NCBI RefSeq assembly: GCF_000971985.1
Contig: NZ_KQ040799.1
Location: 62,001 to 126,000, forward strand
DNA: 64,000 nt
From: Paenibacillus dauci
Lineage (GTDB): Bacteria > Bacillota > Bacilli > Paenibacillales > Paenibacillaceae
Reading direction: 5' to 3'
Below the pieces are notes generated by a model, which made no database searches, had not been told where the DNA came from, and was given only the letters and a program-made list of their open reading frames with translations. Below, in pieces: positions 8,319 through 17,084 of this stretch. Position numbers and translations under genes: made by a program. Position 1 is the first letter of the stretch; each line of letters begins with the position of its first letter.

Positions 8319-9644
8319 TTATAGGCTCCAGCGTCTCTCTACCCGGCGCAGCTTCACCGGGCCCGGCGTAAAGTCATAAGCCGTAAAGCAGATGCGGGGA
8401 GGAATACCATTTAATCCTTTACATATCGTCTCTATCCGGCTGTGTATCTCCTGCTCGACCAATGCGCTTGCTTCGCCTGTATCATCTAGCCGATAAGCAA
8501 TCTCCAACAAATCTTCTGTCTGCTGAATTACCCGATAGTGGCTGATGCGAGGAGAAGCCGTAATAATCGCCCGGGTTACCAGATCGGGAAACAGTGGAAT
8601 TCTTTTACTTTGTTGCTGATGCCGAATGTACAGAATATCATCGTACCGTCCCTCAATCCGCTCAATTGCGGTCAGCGGCGACCCACATACACAGGGACCG
8701 GCAGCTTCTGTCAAAATATCATTCAGCCGGTAGCGGATAATCGGTTGTGTCGTCCGCGAGAAGTCGGTAATGATCGGCATGAAGCGCCGGCTGTCTGGAT
8801 CAATGTATTCCTTTTCGATACAGACAATATCTTCATTCAGATGAATCGTACCGTGTGCACAGGTTGCTCCCAGGAATCCCTCTGTACATTGATACACCTG
8901 ATGCACTTTCTGGGCAAAAGCCTGTTCGATGTACTGTTGATCCAAGGGGTCCAGCACTTCGGCTACAGCGATCATTCGCTGCGGCTGTACCTTCAATCGA
9001 CCGGCAGCATACTCTTCTGCCAGCAATCGCAGCATCGAAGCCGGAGCGACCCAGATCGTGGGACGATACTCGTTCATCTGCTGCAGATGCTCATCCAGCG
9101 GACGGATCAGGTCAAAGTAGCGGAACTGCAGTCGGCCTTTGCGAACCGATTCATACAGATTGCTATTGGCACGCAGGAAGAAGGCGATTCGCGCTTCCCG
9201 CTTCAACCCGCCCGGCAGCAGCTTCGCAAGTACTGTTCCTGTCCAGGCTGATTGCTCCTGCGGACTGACCAGGAACAGCCCCCGATTCCCTGATGTTCCA
9301 GAGGATAACCCTACAGTCACACCATGCAGCAGCGGCTCAAAATCCCGTGTCTGTTCCGCCCGAAGCGCAAGCTCCATCGCTTCATCGCTTCGAATCCCCA
9401 CGGTATTCAGTTCATCAAAATGCTCCATCATAATCGGCTTGTCGATAATGGGAAATTGGCGCCATGCTTCATCCGGCAGCCCTTTCCAGAGATCTCGGTA
9501 AAAAGGGGAACTCTCCCGCACCCGTCGGATCTGCCGAATAATCCGGCGTTCCTGCCAGCGTTCCAGCGCTTCACGATCGGGCCAGCGATGCAAGTGGCGG
9601 GTCAGCATATAATGATACAAAATGCGCAGTGTGTCACTGTTCAT
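8319..9644 (-). CDS. F390 synthetase-related adenylate-forming enzyme
   Basis: This protein belongs to the PaaK/coenzyme F390 synthetase branch of adenylate-forming enzymes, which activate a carboxylate with ATP as an acyl adenylate. The phosphate-binding loop GLSSGTSGNRG lies near residue 120; YQCTEGFLGATC and FSRTTQPIIRYRLNDI correspond to the later core motifs, and the short C-terminal domain is present (441 aa). I chose the ATG at 9644 because it overlaps the stop of the preceding gene as ATGA and has GGGGAGGG upstream; in-frame starts at 9653 and 9665 are possible. It is the last gene of a tight five-gene cluster and probably activates the acid substrate or intermediate of that pathway. 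Confidence 0.85.
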   Translation of the reverse strand: MNSDTLRILYHYMLTRHLHRWPDREALERWQERRIIRQIRRVRESSPFYRDLWKGLPDEAWRQFPIIDKPIMMEHFDELNTVGIRSDEAMELALRAEQTRDFEPLLHGVTVGLSSGTSGNRGLFLVSPQEQSAWTGTVLAKLLPGGLKREARIAFFLRANSNLYESVRKGRLQFRYFDLIRPLDEHLQQMNEYRPTIWVAPASMLRLLAEEYAAGRLKVQPQRMIAVAEVLDPLDQQYIEQAFAQKVHQVYQCTEGFLGATCAHGTIHLNEDIVCIEKEYIDPDSRRFMPIITDFSRTTQPIIRYRLNDILTEAAGPCVCGSPLTAIERIEGRYDDILYIRHQQQSKRIPLFPDLVTRAIITASPRISHYRVIQQTEDLLEIAYRLDDTGEASALVEQEIHSRIETICKGLNGIPPRICFTAYDFTPGPVKLRRVERRWSL

Positions 9645-10570
9645 GTCAGCCATTTCCCTCCCCACTCAGCCAGTACTTCCCTGCAGTGGCTTGGTACAAT
9701 ACGAAGCTCAGGGTTCATATCCGACCACTCACGCAGACGATCCATGCTGCGGACATATTCCCTGCGATCCGACATGATGAGCCCAGCCAGCGGATGCGGC
9801 CGACGATTCTCACGCAGTGCGCGACTGGACCAGACGGTATCCGCACAGAGCAGATAATCATGCGAAGCAGTTGATAACAACAAGCCAATCATTCCTTCGG
9901 CATGACCGGATAGCTCCACAGCCCATAAGCTGCCATCTCCAAACAGATCATGCATAGGCCCATATGATTGACCGAATACGGCTGGGTCCCTTGATACGGA
10001 TGTCTCTTTTGATACAGATGGTCTACCTGATGTCGACTGCGCCTGCACAGATGTCTCGGGATACACCAGATCCTTTCTGTAAAATGGCAAAGAACGCTGC
10101 AGCCAATCTTCCGGCAGTAGTCCGCTCAGAAAGCCTGCTTTGACTGCGCGCAGCGTACCCAGTCTGCGTACAGCTTCATAGGATTCCCACAAATAGATAA
10201 AACGGGCATTGGGAAAGTCCCGAACCGCTGCAATATGATCGCCATGAAAATGGGATAGAATCACATACTGCACATCGGTCGCATCCATTCCCATACTGCC
10301 CAGCTGATAAACCGCGCTATCCTGTTCCTCGTACACAACAGGCGTAATATAACGATACGCCGCCTGCGGTAGGGAGGCCGTTTCTGTAAAAAAACGACTG
10401 CTATAGCCTGTATCAAACAGAATAAGCCCATGCTGTGGATGACGGATACAGGCAAACCCTGCCGGAAAAGCGACTGGTCGCAGCGTTCCGCCACGGATCG
10501 TCAATACCTCGGGATGGGTACAGTACCCTGCCGCCCCCAGCCATAAGGATACTGGCGTAGATGTCAGCAT
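9641..10570 (-). CDS. Metallo-beta-lactamase-fold hydrolase
   Basis: The 309-residue product has the metal-binding motif LSHFHGDH (His107, His109, Asp111, His112), then a downstream His in ELSGHAEGMIG and Asp in LLCADTVW, the two-metal site of MBL-fold hydrolases. The overall layout resembles N-acyl-homoserine-lactone lactonases. An insertion around residues 175-200 is rich in Ser and Thr. The start ATG has AAGGAG upstream. It is the fourth gene of the ketosynthase cluster, so a role in hydrolysing a thioester or lactone intermediate of that pathway is an inference; quorum quenching is an alternative. Confidence 0.88.
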   Translation of the reverse strand: MLTSTPVSLWLGAAGYCTHPEVLTIRGGTLRPVAFPAGFACIRHPQHGLILFDTGYSSRFFTETASLPQAAYRYITPVVYEEQDSAVYQLGSMGMDATDVQYVILSHFHGDHIAAVRDFPNARFIYLWESYEAVRRLGTLRAVKAGFLSGLLPEDWLQRSLPFYRKDLVYPETSVQAQSTSGRPSVSKETSVSRDPAVFGQSYGPMHDLFGDGSLWAVELSGHAEGMIGLLLSTASHDYLLCADTVWSSRALRENRRPHPLAGLIMSDRREYVRSMDRLREWSDMNPELRIVPSHCREVLAEWGGKWLT

Positions 10571-10621
10571 ATATTTTCTCTCCTTTCACCCATGAATTAA
10601 TCACAGGCAGTTCATCGTGGG

Positions 10622-11641
10622 TTAATTCTCCATACGATATTCCGGATGATGTTCCTGTCGCCACCAGTCGGCAAAAAGACTCAGCCCTTCATCCACCGTT
10701 ACAGCCGGTACATAGCCCAGCTCCTCCCGGGCCTTCTGAATATCGAGCGTATGCGGTATAGCGATAGAGCCTACGGTATAACGGGTAAGCAGCGGCTCGC
10801 CGGACAATGGCAGCAGCCTATAGGCGGCTTCCAGTAGACCTGCAACCGTGTAGGCTGCCTTAAGCGGAATCGTACGTGTACGCAGTGGCAATCCCAGCTG
10901 TTCGAACAGGCGAGTCAATAAGCTGTCAAATGGCATGGCTTGCCCGTTGGAAATATTATAGGCTTGTCCGAGCACATGAGCAGGGGCAGAAGCTCCCAAC
11001 AGCATGGCATCGAGCACATTATCTACATAGGTTAAGTCGATCTCGGCCTGTCCTCCATTGAGCAGCGGCACACCGGACTTGCGGTTTGCCTCCATCAGCC
11101 TTGGGAACAGCGTCTGATCCATAGGACCAAAGATCGCTCGTGGACGCAGCATCACAACCGGCAGCCCTTGCTGCTCCCAGGCCTTCAGCAGCAGCTGTTC
11201 CGCCAGTAGCTTGGTAGCCGCATAATGATTGGCAGGCTTGCGCGGCAATGGATCGCTTTCCCGAATCCCATAGCGCGTCCGGTAATCAAAATAAATGCTG
11301 GGCGTCGAAATATGAACCAGCCGCTGTACACCATGCTGCATGCATCCATCTGCCACATGTCGGGTAGCCTCTACATTGCTGGCAAAAAAATCACGATATG
11401 AACCCCATGGCGAAGACAGGGCTGCACAGTGAAATACATACTCCTGTTCCCTGCAAGCTTCCACGACCTGCTCCCGATTACGCAGATCGATCGGCAGGAA
11501 CTGCGCACCTGCTGCACTCAGCTGGCGCCCAGCCTGTTCATTACGTCCGGTCGCTGTGACCTGCCAACCTTCGGACAACAGGCGCCTCGTCATATGTCCA
11601 CCGAGAAAACCGGTCGCTCCGGTTACCAATGCTTTCTTCAT
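10622..11641 (-). CDS. NAD-dependent epimerase/dehydratase, OleD/3-beta-HSD-like reductase
   Basis: This extended SDR has the NAD-binding motif VTGATGFLGG at residues 6-15, HCAALSSPWG, the serine in HISTPSIYF and the YAATK catalytic pair. RPRAIFGPMD and DLTYVDNVLDAM are typical of 3-beta-hydroxysteroid dehydrogenase/OleD-like enzymes. OleD reduces the 2-alkyl-3-ketoacid made by the ketosynthase OleA in bacterial olefin synthesis. Here a ketosynthase is also encoded upstream, so reduction of a beta-keto product is a reasonable guess. The ATG at 11641 is preceded by AAGAGG; an upstream in-frame ATG at 11695 overlaps the ATP-grasp gene and is less likely. 339 aa, third gene of the cluster. Confidence 0.85.
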   Translation of the reverse strand: MKKALVTGATGFLGGHMTRRLLSEGWQVTATGRNEQAGRQLSAAGAQFLPIDLRNREQVVEACREQEYVFHCAALSSPWGSYRDFFASNVEATRHVADGCMQHGVQRLVHISTPSIYFDYRTRYGIRESDPLPRKPANHYAATKLLAEQLLLKAWEQQGLPVVMLRPRAIFGPMDQTLFPRLMEANRKSGVPLLNGGQAEIDLTYVDNVLDAMLLGASAPAHVLGQAYNISNGQAMPFDSLLTRLFEQLGLPLRTRTIPLKAAYTVAGLLEAAYRLLPLSGEPLLTRYTVGSIAIPHTLDIQKAREELGYVPAVTVDEGLSLFADWWRQEHHPEYRMEN

Positions 11642-11663
11642 AGTCTGCCTCTTTTCGCGTTGA

Positions 11664-13013
11664 TCAGGATTGGATCGTCTGTCCGTTCCATTCAATGTCG
11701 TGGGTTAACGCTTCGGTGATCGTGATGTGCTGCTGTCTGCTCAAGCGCCAGGCCGCCCGCACCAACCGTAGCTGCTCGATATAAGGTCCACGATCCTGGG
11801 CATGGTAGACTGCATCTCTTGTTCCTCGCATGGCTGTGAACCACCTTTTCCAATCCTGCCAAGACCAGCCCTGACGCCAGCCACTGATTAGCATCGGCAG
11901 TGTCAGCATAGCGCGGCTGCACGACTGCGGCTGAATAATCCGCTGCGTGGCAATCAGCTGATCGGGATCAAGCAGTGCCATTTCCAATCCATCTTCCGGC
12001 CGGAATAAATGTACGCCGCTTGTCGTTCGTGGATTGCACTCGATCGGATAGAGCTGCTGATCGACGTCCGAAGCAATCAGATCAAAACTGATTTGTCCGC
12101 TAAATGGAGTTCCCTGTGCATCCGCCTGTGTCTCGACAAAATGCTGTACCCAGGACAGTGTCGCCGCTCCATCCAGTGCTTCAAAATGCACACTCGCTCC
12201 TGCCTGACTGCTGCGGTACTGACTGCGGTATGCTGCATGAGCTACAATAACGCCCTGATGCACAATACTGTAGGTGCATATACTTTCCCCTGTCAGATAG
12301 CGCTGGGCGATCCACGGCTCTGCTGGAGATAACGAAGCAGGTACAGCCGCAGACAATGAGGAATTGCTGCCTTTTCGCTGGCCGCCACCCCGATATAAGC
12401 GCTGAAAAAAAGAGGGCAGCAGCACCCGGGAAGCAAAGCGCGAATAAGCCGGCTTTAATACTACCGGCCCGTCATATACCCCGTTGCCACGGAGACTGCT
12501 GTCATCTGCGGAATTATCCGAAAAAGACTCTACCGATTGAACCCACTCCACTATGCTCTGCTGGGCTTGCTCCCATGCTGCTGTATCGGTAATTAACCTG
12601 GTCTCCGGGGCGGGCAGACCGGCCTGATATACCTGCTCGATAAAGTCCCCTTTGTGATGCAGGCGGCGCAGGGTTTCCAGCGGAGGAGAAAGTACACGGC
12701 AGATCCGGCTGAGCTTCTCGTACCCATGAGCAATGTAGAAAATTTCTTCGCAGGTAGGCAGCAGCAGCTGAATATCCAGTTCTTCTAGCAATCGAGCCAA
12801 TTCTTCCAGATAATCCTCCGGCTGCTGGCGGGGTGGAGGCAGACGGAAGCTGGCTGCGATCGCATTCGACGTTCGGCACAGATGATATTCCACACTCTCT
12901 GCCACGTATACCGTATGTCCGCCCGTATGCAGCTGCCGCGCCAGTTCGAGGGCGACCGGAGCACGTCCACCGGTGAGCAGAATCCGCTGGGGTGCGGCAG
13001 ATTTAATAATCAA
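11664..13013 (-). CDS. ATP-grasp carboxylate ligase
   Basis: The protein (449 aa from TTG at 13013) has an N-terminal pre-ATP-grasp domain (RILLTGGRAPVALELARQLH). The ATP-binding core (VVLKPAYSRFASRVLL, WIAQRYLTGESICTYS) and the metal-binding end GQISFDLIASD with PIECNPRTTSGVHL follow. ATP-grasp ligases join a carboxylate to an amine, thiol or hydroxyl through an acyl phosphate. The start is the unusual point: the frame opens inside the end of the fabH-like gene. The TTG overlaps its last codons and is placed about eight bases after GGGAGG, implying translational coupling. A Ser/Gly-rich insertion lies in the middle. The C-terminal 100 residues are not part of the fold and are Trp- and Arg-rich. 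Substrate unknown. Confidence 0.83.
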   Translation of the reverse strand: MIIKSAAPQRILLTGGRAPVALELARQLHTGGHTVYVAESVEYHLCRTSNAIAASFRLPPPRQQPEDYLEELARLLEELDIQLLLPTCEEIFYIAHGYEKLSRICRVLSPPLETLRRLHHKGDFIEQVYQAGLPAPETRLITDTAAWEQAQQSIVEWVQSVESFSDNSADDSSLRGNGVYDGPVVLKPAYSRFASRVLLPSFFQRLYRGGGQRKGSNSSLSAAVPASLSPAEPWIAQRYLTGESICTYSIVHQGVIVAHAAYRSQYRSSQAGASVHFEALDGAATLSWVQHFVETQADAQGTPFSGQISFDLIASDVDQQLYPIECNPRTTSGVHLFRPEDGLEMALLDPDQLIATQRIIQPQSCSRAMLTLPMLISGWRQGWSWQDWKRWFTAMRGTRDAVYHAQDRGPYIEQLRLVRAAWRLSRQQHITITEALTHDIEWNGQTIQS

Positions 13014-14001
13014 GCACCATTCCTCCCAGCGACAGCCCGGCTGCTGTACCGAGCAGCATGATCCGGTCACCACGGCGAATCCGCCCCTGGACAATCGCTT
13101 CATGCAGTCCCATCGGAATAGAGGCTGCGATCGTATTGCCATGATTGGGCGTAATATTCATAAATTGTTCCTCTGAGATGCCCAGCTTGCGGCGCATCAA
13201 CCGCATTGCCATAGCACTGCCCTGATGCGGAATAACCATTTTGAAATCCATCATTGAGGTCTGTGACTGCGTCAACAGATCATCGATAAATTGTGGCAGC
13301 AATCGGGAAGCCATGCGGAAGATTGCAGGACCGTCCATCTGGAATAAATAAGACTGTGCAGCAGCCTGCTCATGTCCATGCGGGAAACGGGTACCGCCTG
13401 CAGCTACTTCCGAATAACGCGCCCCTTTGCTGTACGTATGAAGTGAAGTATGTATAATAGCTGACGATTCATTTACGGGTGCAGGGCCGATTACCACGGC
13501 AGCGGCTCCATCGCCGAACAGCACGGCACTTTCCTTTTGACTCCAGTCCATTCCTGCCGAAGCTACTTCTGTCGCGACCAGCAGCACATGCCGGTAGCGT
13601 CCGGCGGCTACGAGATAAGATAGTGTATCCAGTCCAAAGACAAAGCTCAGACAGGTCCCATCGATATCAAAAGCAGGTATACCCGAATCTTCCTGTCCCA
13701 TCGCCTGTTGGATAAAGGAAGCCGTGCTTGGCAGCGGCTGTTCCTTGGTACCGCTCGTGCAGACCAGACAATCTACATCGTCAAAAGTCAGTCCAGCGGC
13801 TTCGAGCGCAGCATAAGCCGCCGCCGCTCCCATCGTAGAGGCAGTCTCGCCTTCACTCACATAATGACGGGTACCAACGCCGCCTGCCTTGGCAGCCCAG
13901 CCCGGCTTCACACCAAGACGCTGATCAATCTGCTCATCCGTGACTATCTGACGCGGCAAGTATTTGCCTGTTCCTAGAATTTTTACTTTGCGAAGCTGCA
14001 T
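13003..14001 (-). CDS. FabH-like 3-oxoacyl-ACP synthase III (ketosynthase)
   Basis: This thiolase-fold condensing enzyme has the complete KAS III catalytic triad: Cys117 (IDGTCLSF), His259 (VIPHQGS) and Asn289 (NHGNTIAAS). The C-terminal GxxLS-type loop GTAAGLSLGG is also present. The 332 residues match the family length. It would condense an acyl-CoA or acyl-ACP starter with a second acyl unit. Housekeeping FabH normally sits with fab genes. Here it heads a cluster of ATP-grasp ligase, OleD-like reductase, hydrolase and adenylating enzyme, which argues for a secondary or special lipid pathway. ATG with AGAGGG upstream; 127 bp downstream of lipL on the same strand. Confidence 0.92.
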   Translation of the reverse strand: MQLRKVKILGTGKYLPRQIVTDEQIDQRLGVKPGWAAKAGGVGTRHYVSEGETASTMGAAAAYAALEAAGLTFDDVDCLVCTSGTKEQPLPSTASFIQQAMGQEDSGIPAFDIDGTCLSFVFGLDTLSYLVAAGRYRHVLLVATEVASAGMDWSQKESAVLFGDGAAAVVIGPAPVNESSAIIHTSLHTYSKGARYSEVAAGGTRFPHGHEQAAAQSYLFQMDGPAIFRMASRLLPQFIDDLLTQSQTSMMDFKMVIPHQGSAMAMRLMRRKLGISEEQFMNITPNHGNTIAASIPMGLHEAIVQGRIRRGDRIMLLGTAAGLSLGGMVLDY

Positions 14002-14128
14002 CCTAATCCCTCTAATCTATTGGTAAAATAAAGCTGTCCGATTCGGTCGTCCCCCTGTGTATAAACAGCTGGTTGCCATTGCCATTCCTAACAGGTGTCT
14101 ACTGACAGCGACCGACCTCTGTCCCTGC

Positions 14129-14983
14129 CTATTCGTCGTAGCGCTCATGCAGATAGGTGACCATCTGCTCCAATTCTTCTTTGCCGAATACCTCTGATCC
14201 GTCCAGTAAATCCGGCATCTGTCCATCACTCAGCAGCCGCTGCAGCTCTGTCTGGTAAGCATCTACAGAGGGTACTCCCGCCAGTTCACCCAGTGCTCCC
14301 ATCGTTCCCCGACGAACGACTGGATAGCCCTGATCTTCGGGACCCGCTGCGCGCTCGTAGAACTGTCTGATCTGATCGGCCAGCTCATCTCCCTGCCCGT
14401 CTACAATAACAAAAGCGGTAATAATATAGGCTTTCGCCTGGCGGCGCTGGGCAATCCCGCAGAATTTGCGGCCATGAATACTGATATCATAATCTCCTGG
14501 ACAAAATGCACCTTCTACTTCTCCCGTATCCACCTCACTGCTCCATGGATGTACAGCCTGACTGATCCAATCCGCCATAAATTGAAAATCTTCATGGATG
14601 TTAATACGGTGCTTCGGATTCGGTAAAATGATCGACAGATTCAGGATACCCGGATGCAGTGGCACAGCTGCACCACCGGAAGGTCGCACACAGATCGAGG
14701 TTCCTCCCTGCTGAATCTGCTCCATGGCAGCAACTGCATTGGACAGTCTGCGATCCCGCAGACCAATCGTCATCCCATCCGTATGCCTCCATATATGAAC
14801 GACCGGCGGATGTCCGCTGCCTACCCGTCGGCACATCAGTTCTTCCCATGCCAGAGGCTGCAGCATGGGTACCTCTCTGCCCAGTAGCGGCGTCTCATAC
14901 CATATGGCCTGTTCCAATCCTTCTGGTCGACTGGTCTTGTATGCCCCGCCATCTGCAGGTTGTATTTGCTGATTGTCTGTCAA
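14129..14983 (-). CDS. lipL: Octanoyl-[GcvH]:protein N-octanoyltransferase (LipL-like)
   Basis: The product is a biotin/lipoate-ligase-fold amidotransferase of the LipL type, which moves octanoyl from GcvH to E2 subunits of 2-oxoacid dehydrogenases in Bacillus lipoate assembly. It shows RPSGGAAV near residues 100-107, the catalytic cysteine region AFCPGDYD (Cys161; B. subtilis LipL uses Cys150) and RKFCGIAQRR with Lys173. The start is TTG at 14983 behind GGAGGGA. An extended -10 promoter lies upstream. Length (284 aa) fits the family. It may be cotranscribed with the ketosynthase cluster, but the 127-bp gap leaves this open. Confidence 0.85.
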   Translation of the reverse strand: MTDNQQIQPADGGAYKTSRPEGLEQAIWYETPLLGREVPMLQPLAWEELMCRRVGSGHPPVVHIWRHTDGMTIGLRDRRLSNAVAAMEQIQQGGTSICVRPSGGAAVPLHPGILNLSIILPNPKHRINIHEDFQFMADWISQAVHPWSSEVDTGEVEGAFCPGDYDISIHGRKFCGIAQRRQAKAYIITAFVIVDGQGDELADQIRQFYERAAGPEDQGYPVVRRGTMGALGELAGVPSVDAYQTELQRLLSDGQMPDLLDGSEVFGKEELEQMVTYLHERYDE

Positions 14984-15042
14984 GCTGCTCCCTCCATTTC
15001 CAAGCAGTACCGTCTTATCCGTACTCTGTCTGATTATTTGTT

Positions 15043-15051
15043 ATTATACCA
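15043..15051 (-). promoter_or_regulatory. Extended -10 promoter element upstream of lipL
   Basis: On the minus strand the sequence reads TGGTATAAT, an extended -10 (TG-N-TATAAT), about 60 bp before the lipL start. No good -35 is present, as is common with extended -10 promoters. Confidence 0.5.
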
Positions 15052-15162
15052 GTTTAGCAGGATAAAATGCAGGATGTAACAAAGCGTACCCACTAGCCCT
15101 CTTCTTGCATTAACACATCTGAATCCGATCGTATTCATTTGATATTAATAAGCCTTTCCTGC

Positions 15163-15192
15163 CAAAAAAAGCATCCGCTTCGCTGCGGATGC
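15163..15192 (-). terminator. Intrinsic terminator of murQ
   Basis: GCATCCGC/GCGGATGC hairpin; on the minus strand it is followed by seven T residues. Confidence 0.88.
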
Positions 15193-15206
15193 CCTGTCCG
15201 TATAAT

Positions 15207-16112
15207 CTATACCGAATGCTCAATCGTCTGCCGTACAAAACCTTCATTATTTTGCAGAAGTTCAGCTGCAGAATGAGCATCCACCTGCAACAGAATCATC
15301 ACAATAGCGGTCTTCACATGTCCGCCGGAAGCGATATACGCCTGTTCCACCGTATCATCGTCTGCGTCTGTCGCTAGCTGAATCAGCCGCCGGGCGCGCA
15401 GCGCCAGCTTTTCGTTGGTTGCCTGCATATCGACCATCAAATTACGGTATACTTTGCCGGAGCGAATCATGGAGGCAGTAGTCAGCATATTGAGAATCAG
15501 CTTCTGCGCCGTTCCCGCCTTCATGCGTGTAGATCCGAGCACAGCCTCCGGACCGGTGACCGCTTCGATCATAATGGCAGCGAATTGGCTCATCTCCGAA
15601 TCGGGATTGTTACTGATCCCGACGACAATTGCACCACGTTCCCCAGCTTCCTGCATCGCTCCAAGTACATATGGAGTCCGTCCGCTGGCAGCAATTCCAA
15701 CGACCACATCCCGCTCGGATACTTGATGCTCACGGATATCCTGCCGTCCCAGCTCTGGGTTGTCTTCTGCTCCTTCGACTGCCTGCTGAATGGCCCGGCT
15801 GCCTCCGGCAATCAGTCCAACAACCTGATCCGGATCGCTACCATAGGTAGGCGGACATTCCGATGCATCCAAAATACCGAGCCGTCCGCTGGTACCTGCT
15901 CCTGCATACAGCAAACGGCCACCGCTGCCGAAGCTTTCTGTGATTGCTTCTACGGCCCGGGCAATCTCGGGAATACAGCGTTCGACTGCCGCCGGTACCG
16001 TCCGATCTTCCTCATGAATTGCTCTTAGAATCTGTTCTGCTGTCATATCATCAATACCAATGGTACGTGGATTTTGCTGCTCAGTCATCAGCTTGCCCAG
16101 TGATGGATTCAT
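15207..16112 (-). CDS. murQ: N-acetylmuramic acid 6-phosphate etherase
   Basis: MurQ cleaves the lactyl ether of MurNAc-6-phosphate to give GlcNAc-6-phosphate and lactate in cell-wall recycling. The sequence carries the SIS sugar-isomerase fold with LLYAGAGTSGRLGILDASECPPTYG, GIAASGRTPYVLGA and GSTRMKAGTAQKLILNM, all diagnostic for MurQ. The C-terminal UBA-like segment is present. 301 aa, normal length. The ATG is four bases behind the stop of the upstream kinase gene, and its ribosome site GGGAGGG lies inside that gene's end. Kinase and etherase therefore form an operon acting in sequence: phosphorylation of the amino sugar, then ether cleavage. Confidence 0.96.
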   Translation of the reverse strand: MNPSLGKLMTEQQNPRTIGIDDMTAEQILRAIHEEDRTVPAAVERCIPEIARAVEAITESFGSGGRLLYAGAGTSGRLGILDASECPPTYGSDPDQVVGLIAGGSRAIQQAVEGAEDNPELGRQDIREHQVSERDVVVGIAASGRTPYVLGAMQEAGERGAIVVGISNNPDSEMSQFAAIMIEAVTGPEAVLGSTRMKAGTAQKLILNMLTTASMIRSGKVYRNLMVDMQATNEKLALRARRLIQLATDADDDTVEQAYIASGGHVKTAIVMILLQVDAHSAAELLQNNEGFVRQTIEHSV

Positions 16113-16115
16113 AAT

Positions 16116-17084
16116 TTATTGCCCTCCCTGTGTCCATACATGTGGATATTTTGCCAGCTTGTTCATGATGAGTATAACTGCCCCATAGGCTGCTTCCTGC
16201 TCCGCCAGTCGAATCTCCGGCAGATTAGTATGGTTCTGCTGCAGCTGCTGGACAAATGTCTCCCGATAAAGCACAGAATGGCGGAAGATCGAGCCGGCAG
16301 CCGCGATGCCTGTCTGCTCCAGCTGAGGATAACGGTTCAACAGCACTTGTACAAATTCAGCCATATCGCTGGCAGCCTGCATGATAATCTGCTGCGCCAG
16401 CACATCTCCCGATTGTGAGGCTTCAATACAGAGCTTTGCCGCCGCTGCTATCTGGCGCTTGCCCATCTGCGGCTGATACATTATATAACGCAGTTCTTCG
16501 GCAGAGCGTGCACCGTAGTGATGCAATACCTTGTCCGATAGTTCGGTAACAGCCACAATGCCATCATAGCCAAGCATCACTGTCTGCAGGGCTCGCTGTC
16601 CAATCGCGTATCCACTGCCCTGATCACCCAGAATATGTCCCCAGCCTCCGGCACGCACCCGCTCACCCGAAGGCAGAACTCCCAGCACGATCGATCCTGT
16701 ACCTGCAATCGCGACTATTCCGCGATTAGTGCCAAAAGCTGCTGCCAAAGCAGTCTCGGCATCACTGACGACCAGAATATCCGGTACCTGTTGCCTGCGT
16801 TCATGCCAGTAACTGCGCAGCAGCTGCTCACCGGCTTCACATTCCTCCGGGGTATAGACTCCAGCCATGCCAGCACCCACCCCGCAGCACTGTTCAAGCG
16901 CAAGGGAAGAGTCGTTCAGCAATTGTGAGATTACATTATGTATATTTGTCCTGTAGTCGGTTCCGCTCGAAGATTTGGGATTGCTCGCCTGTCCTTCTGC
17001 ATGAGCAATCTGTCTTCCTTCCCGGTCTACAGCAATTGCAGTTGTAGACGTGCCTCCGCCATCTATTCCAATTACATATTCCAT
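16116..17084 (-). CDS. murK: BadF/BadG-type amino sugar kinase (MurK-like)
   Basis: A 322-residue member of the BadF/BadG/BcrA ATPase/kinase family (actin-like fold), with the phosphate-binding motif IDGGGTSTTAIAVD at the N-terminus. The second phosphate site is AIAGTGSIVLG, followed by GGWGHILGDQGSGYAIG, characteristic of N-acetylglucosamine/N-acetylmuramic acid kinases. In Clostridium MurK phosphorylates MurNAc and GlcNAc at the 6-OH. The direct operon with murQ supports MurNAc kinase activity here. No PTS transporter MurP is nearby, so free amino sugars must enter by another route. The ATG follows AAAGGATGAG. A pair of 15-bp direct repeats lies 22-54 bp upstream of the start. Confidence 0.85.
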   Translation of the reverse strand: MEYVIGIDGGGTSTTAIAVDREGRQIAHAEGQASNPKSSSGTDYRTNIHNVISQLLNDSSLALEQCCGVGAGMAGVYTPEECEAGEQLLRSYWHERRQQVPDILVVSDAETALAAAFGTNRGIVAIAGTGSIVLGVLPSGERVRAGGWGHILGDQGSGYAIGQRALQTVMLGYDGIVAVTELSDKVLHHYGARSAEELRYIMYQPQMGKRQIAAAAKLCIEASQSGDVLAQQIIMQAASDMAEFVQVLLNRYPQLEQTGIAAAGSIFRHSVLYRETFVQQLQQNHTNLPEIRLAEQEAAYGAVILIMNKLAKYPHVWTQGGQ

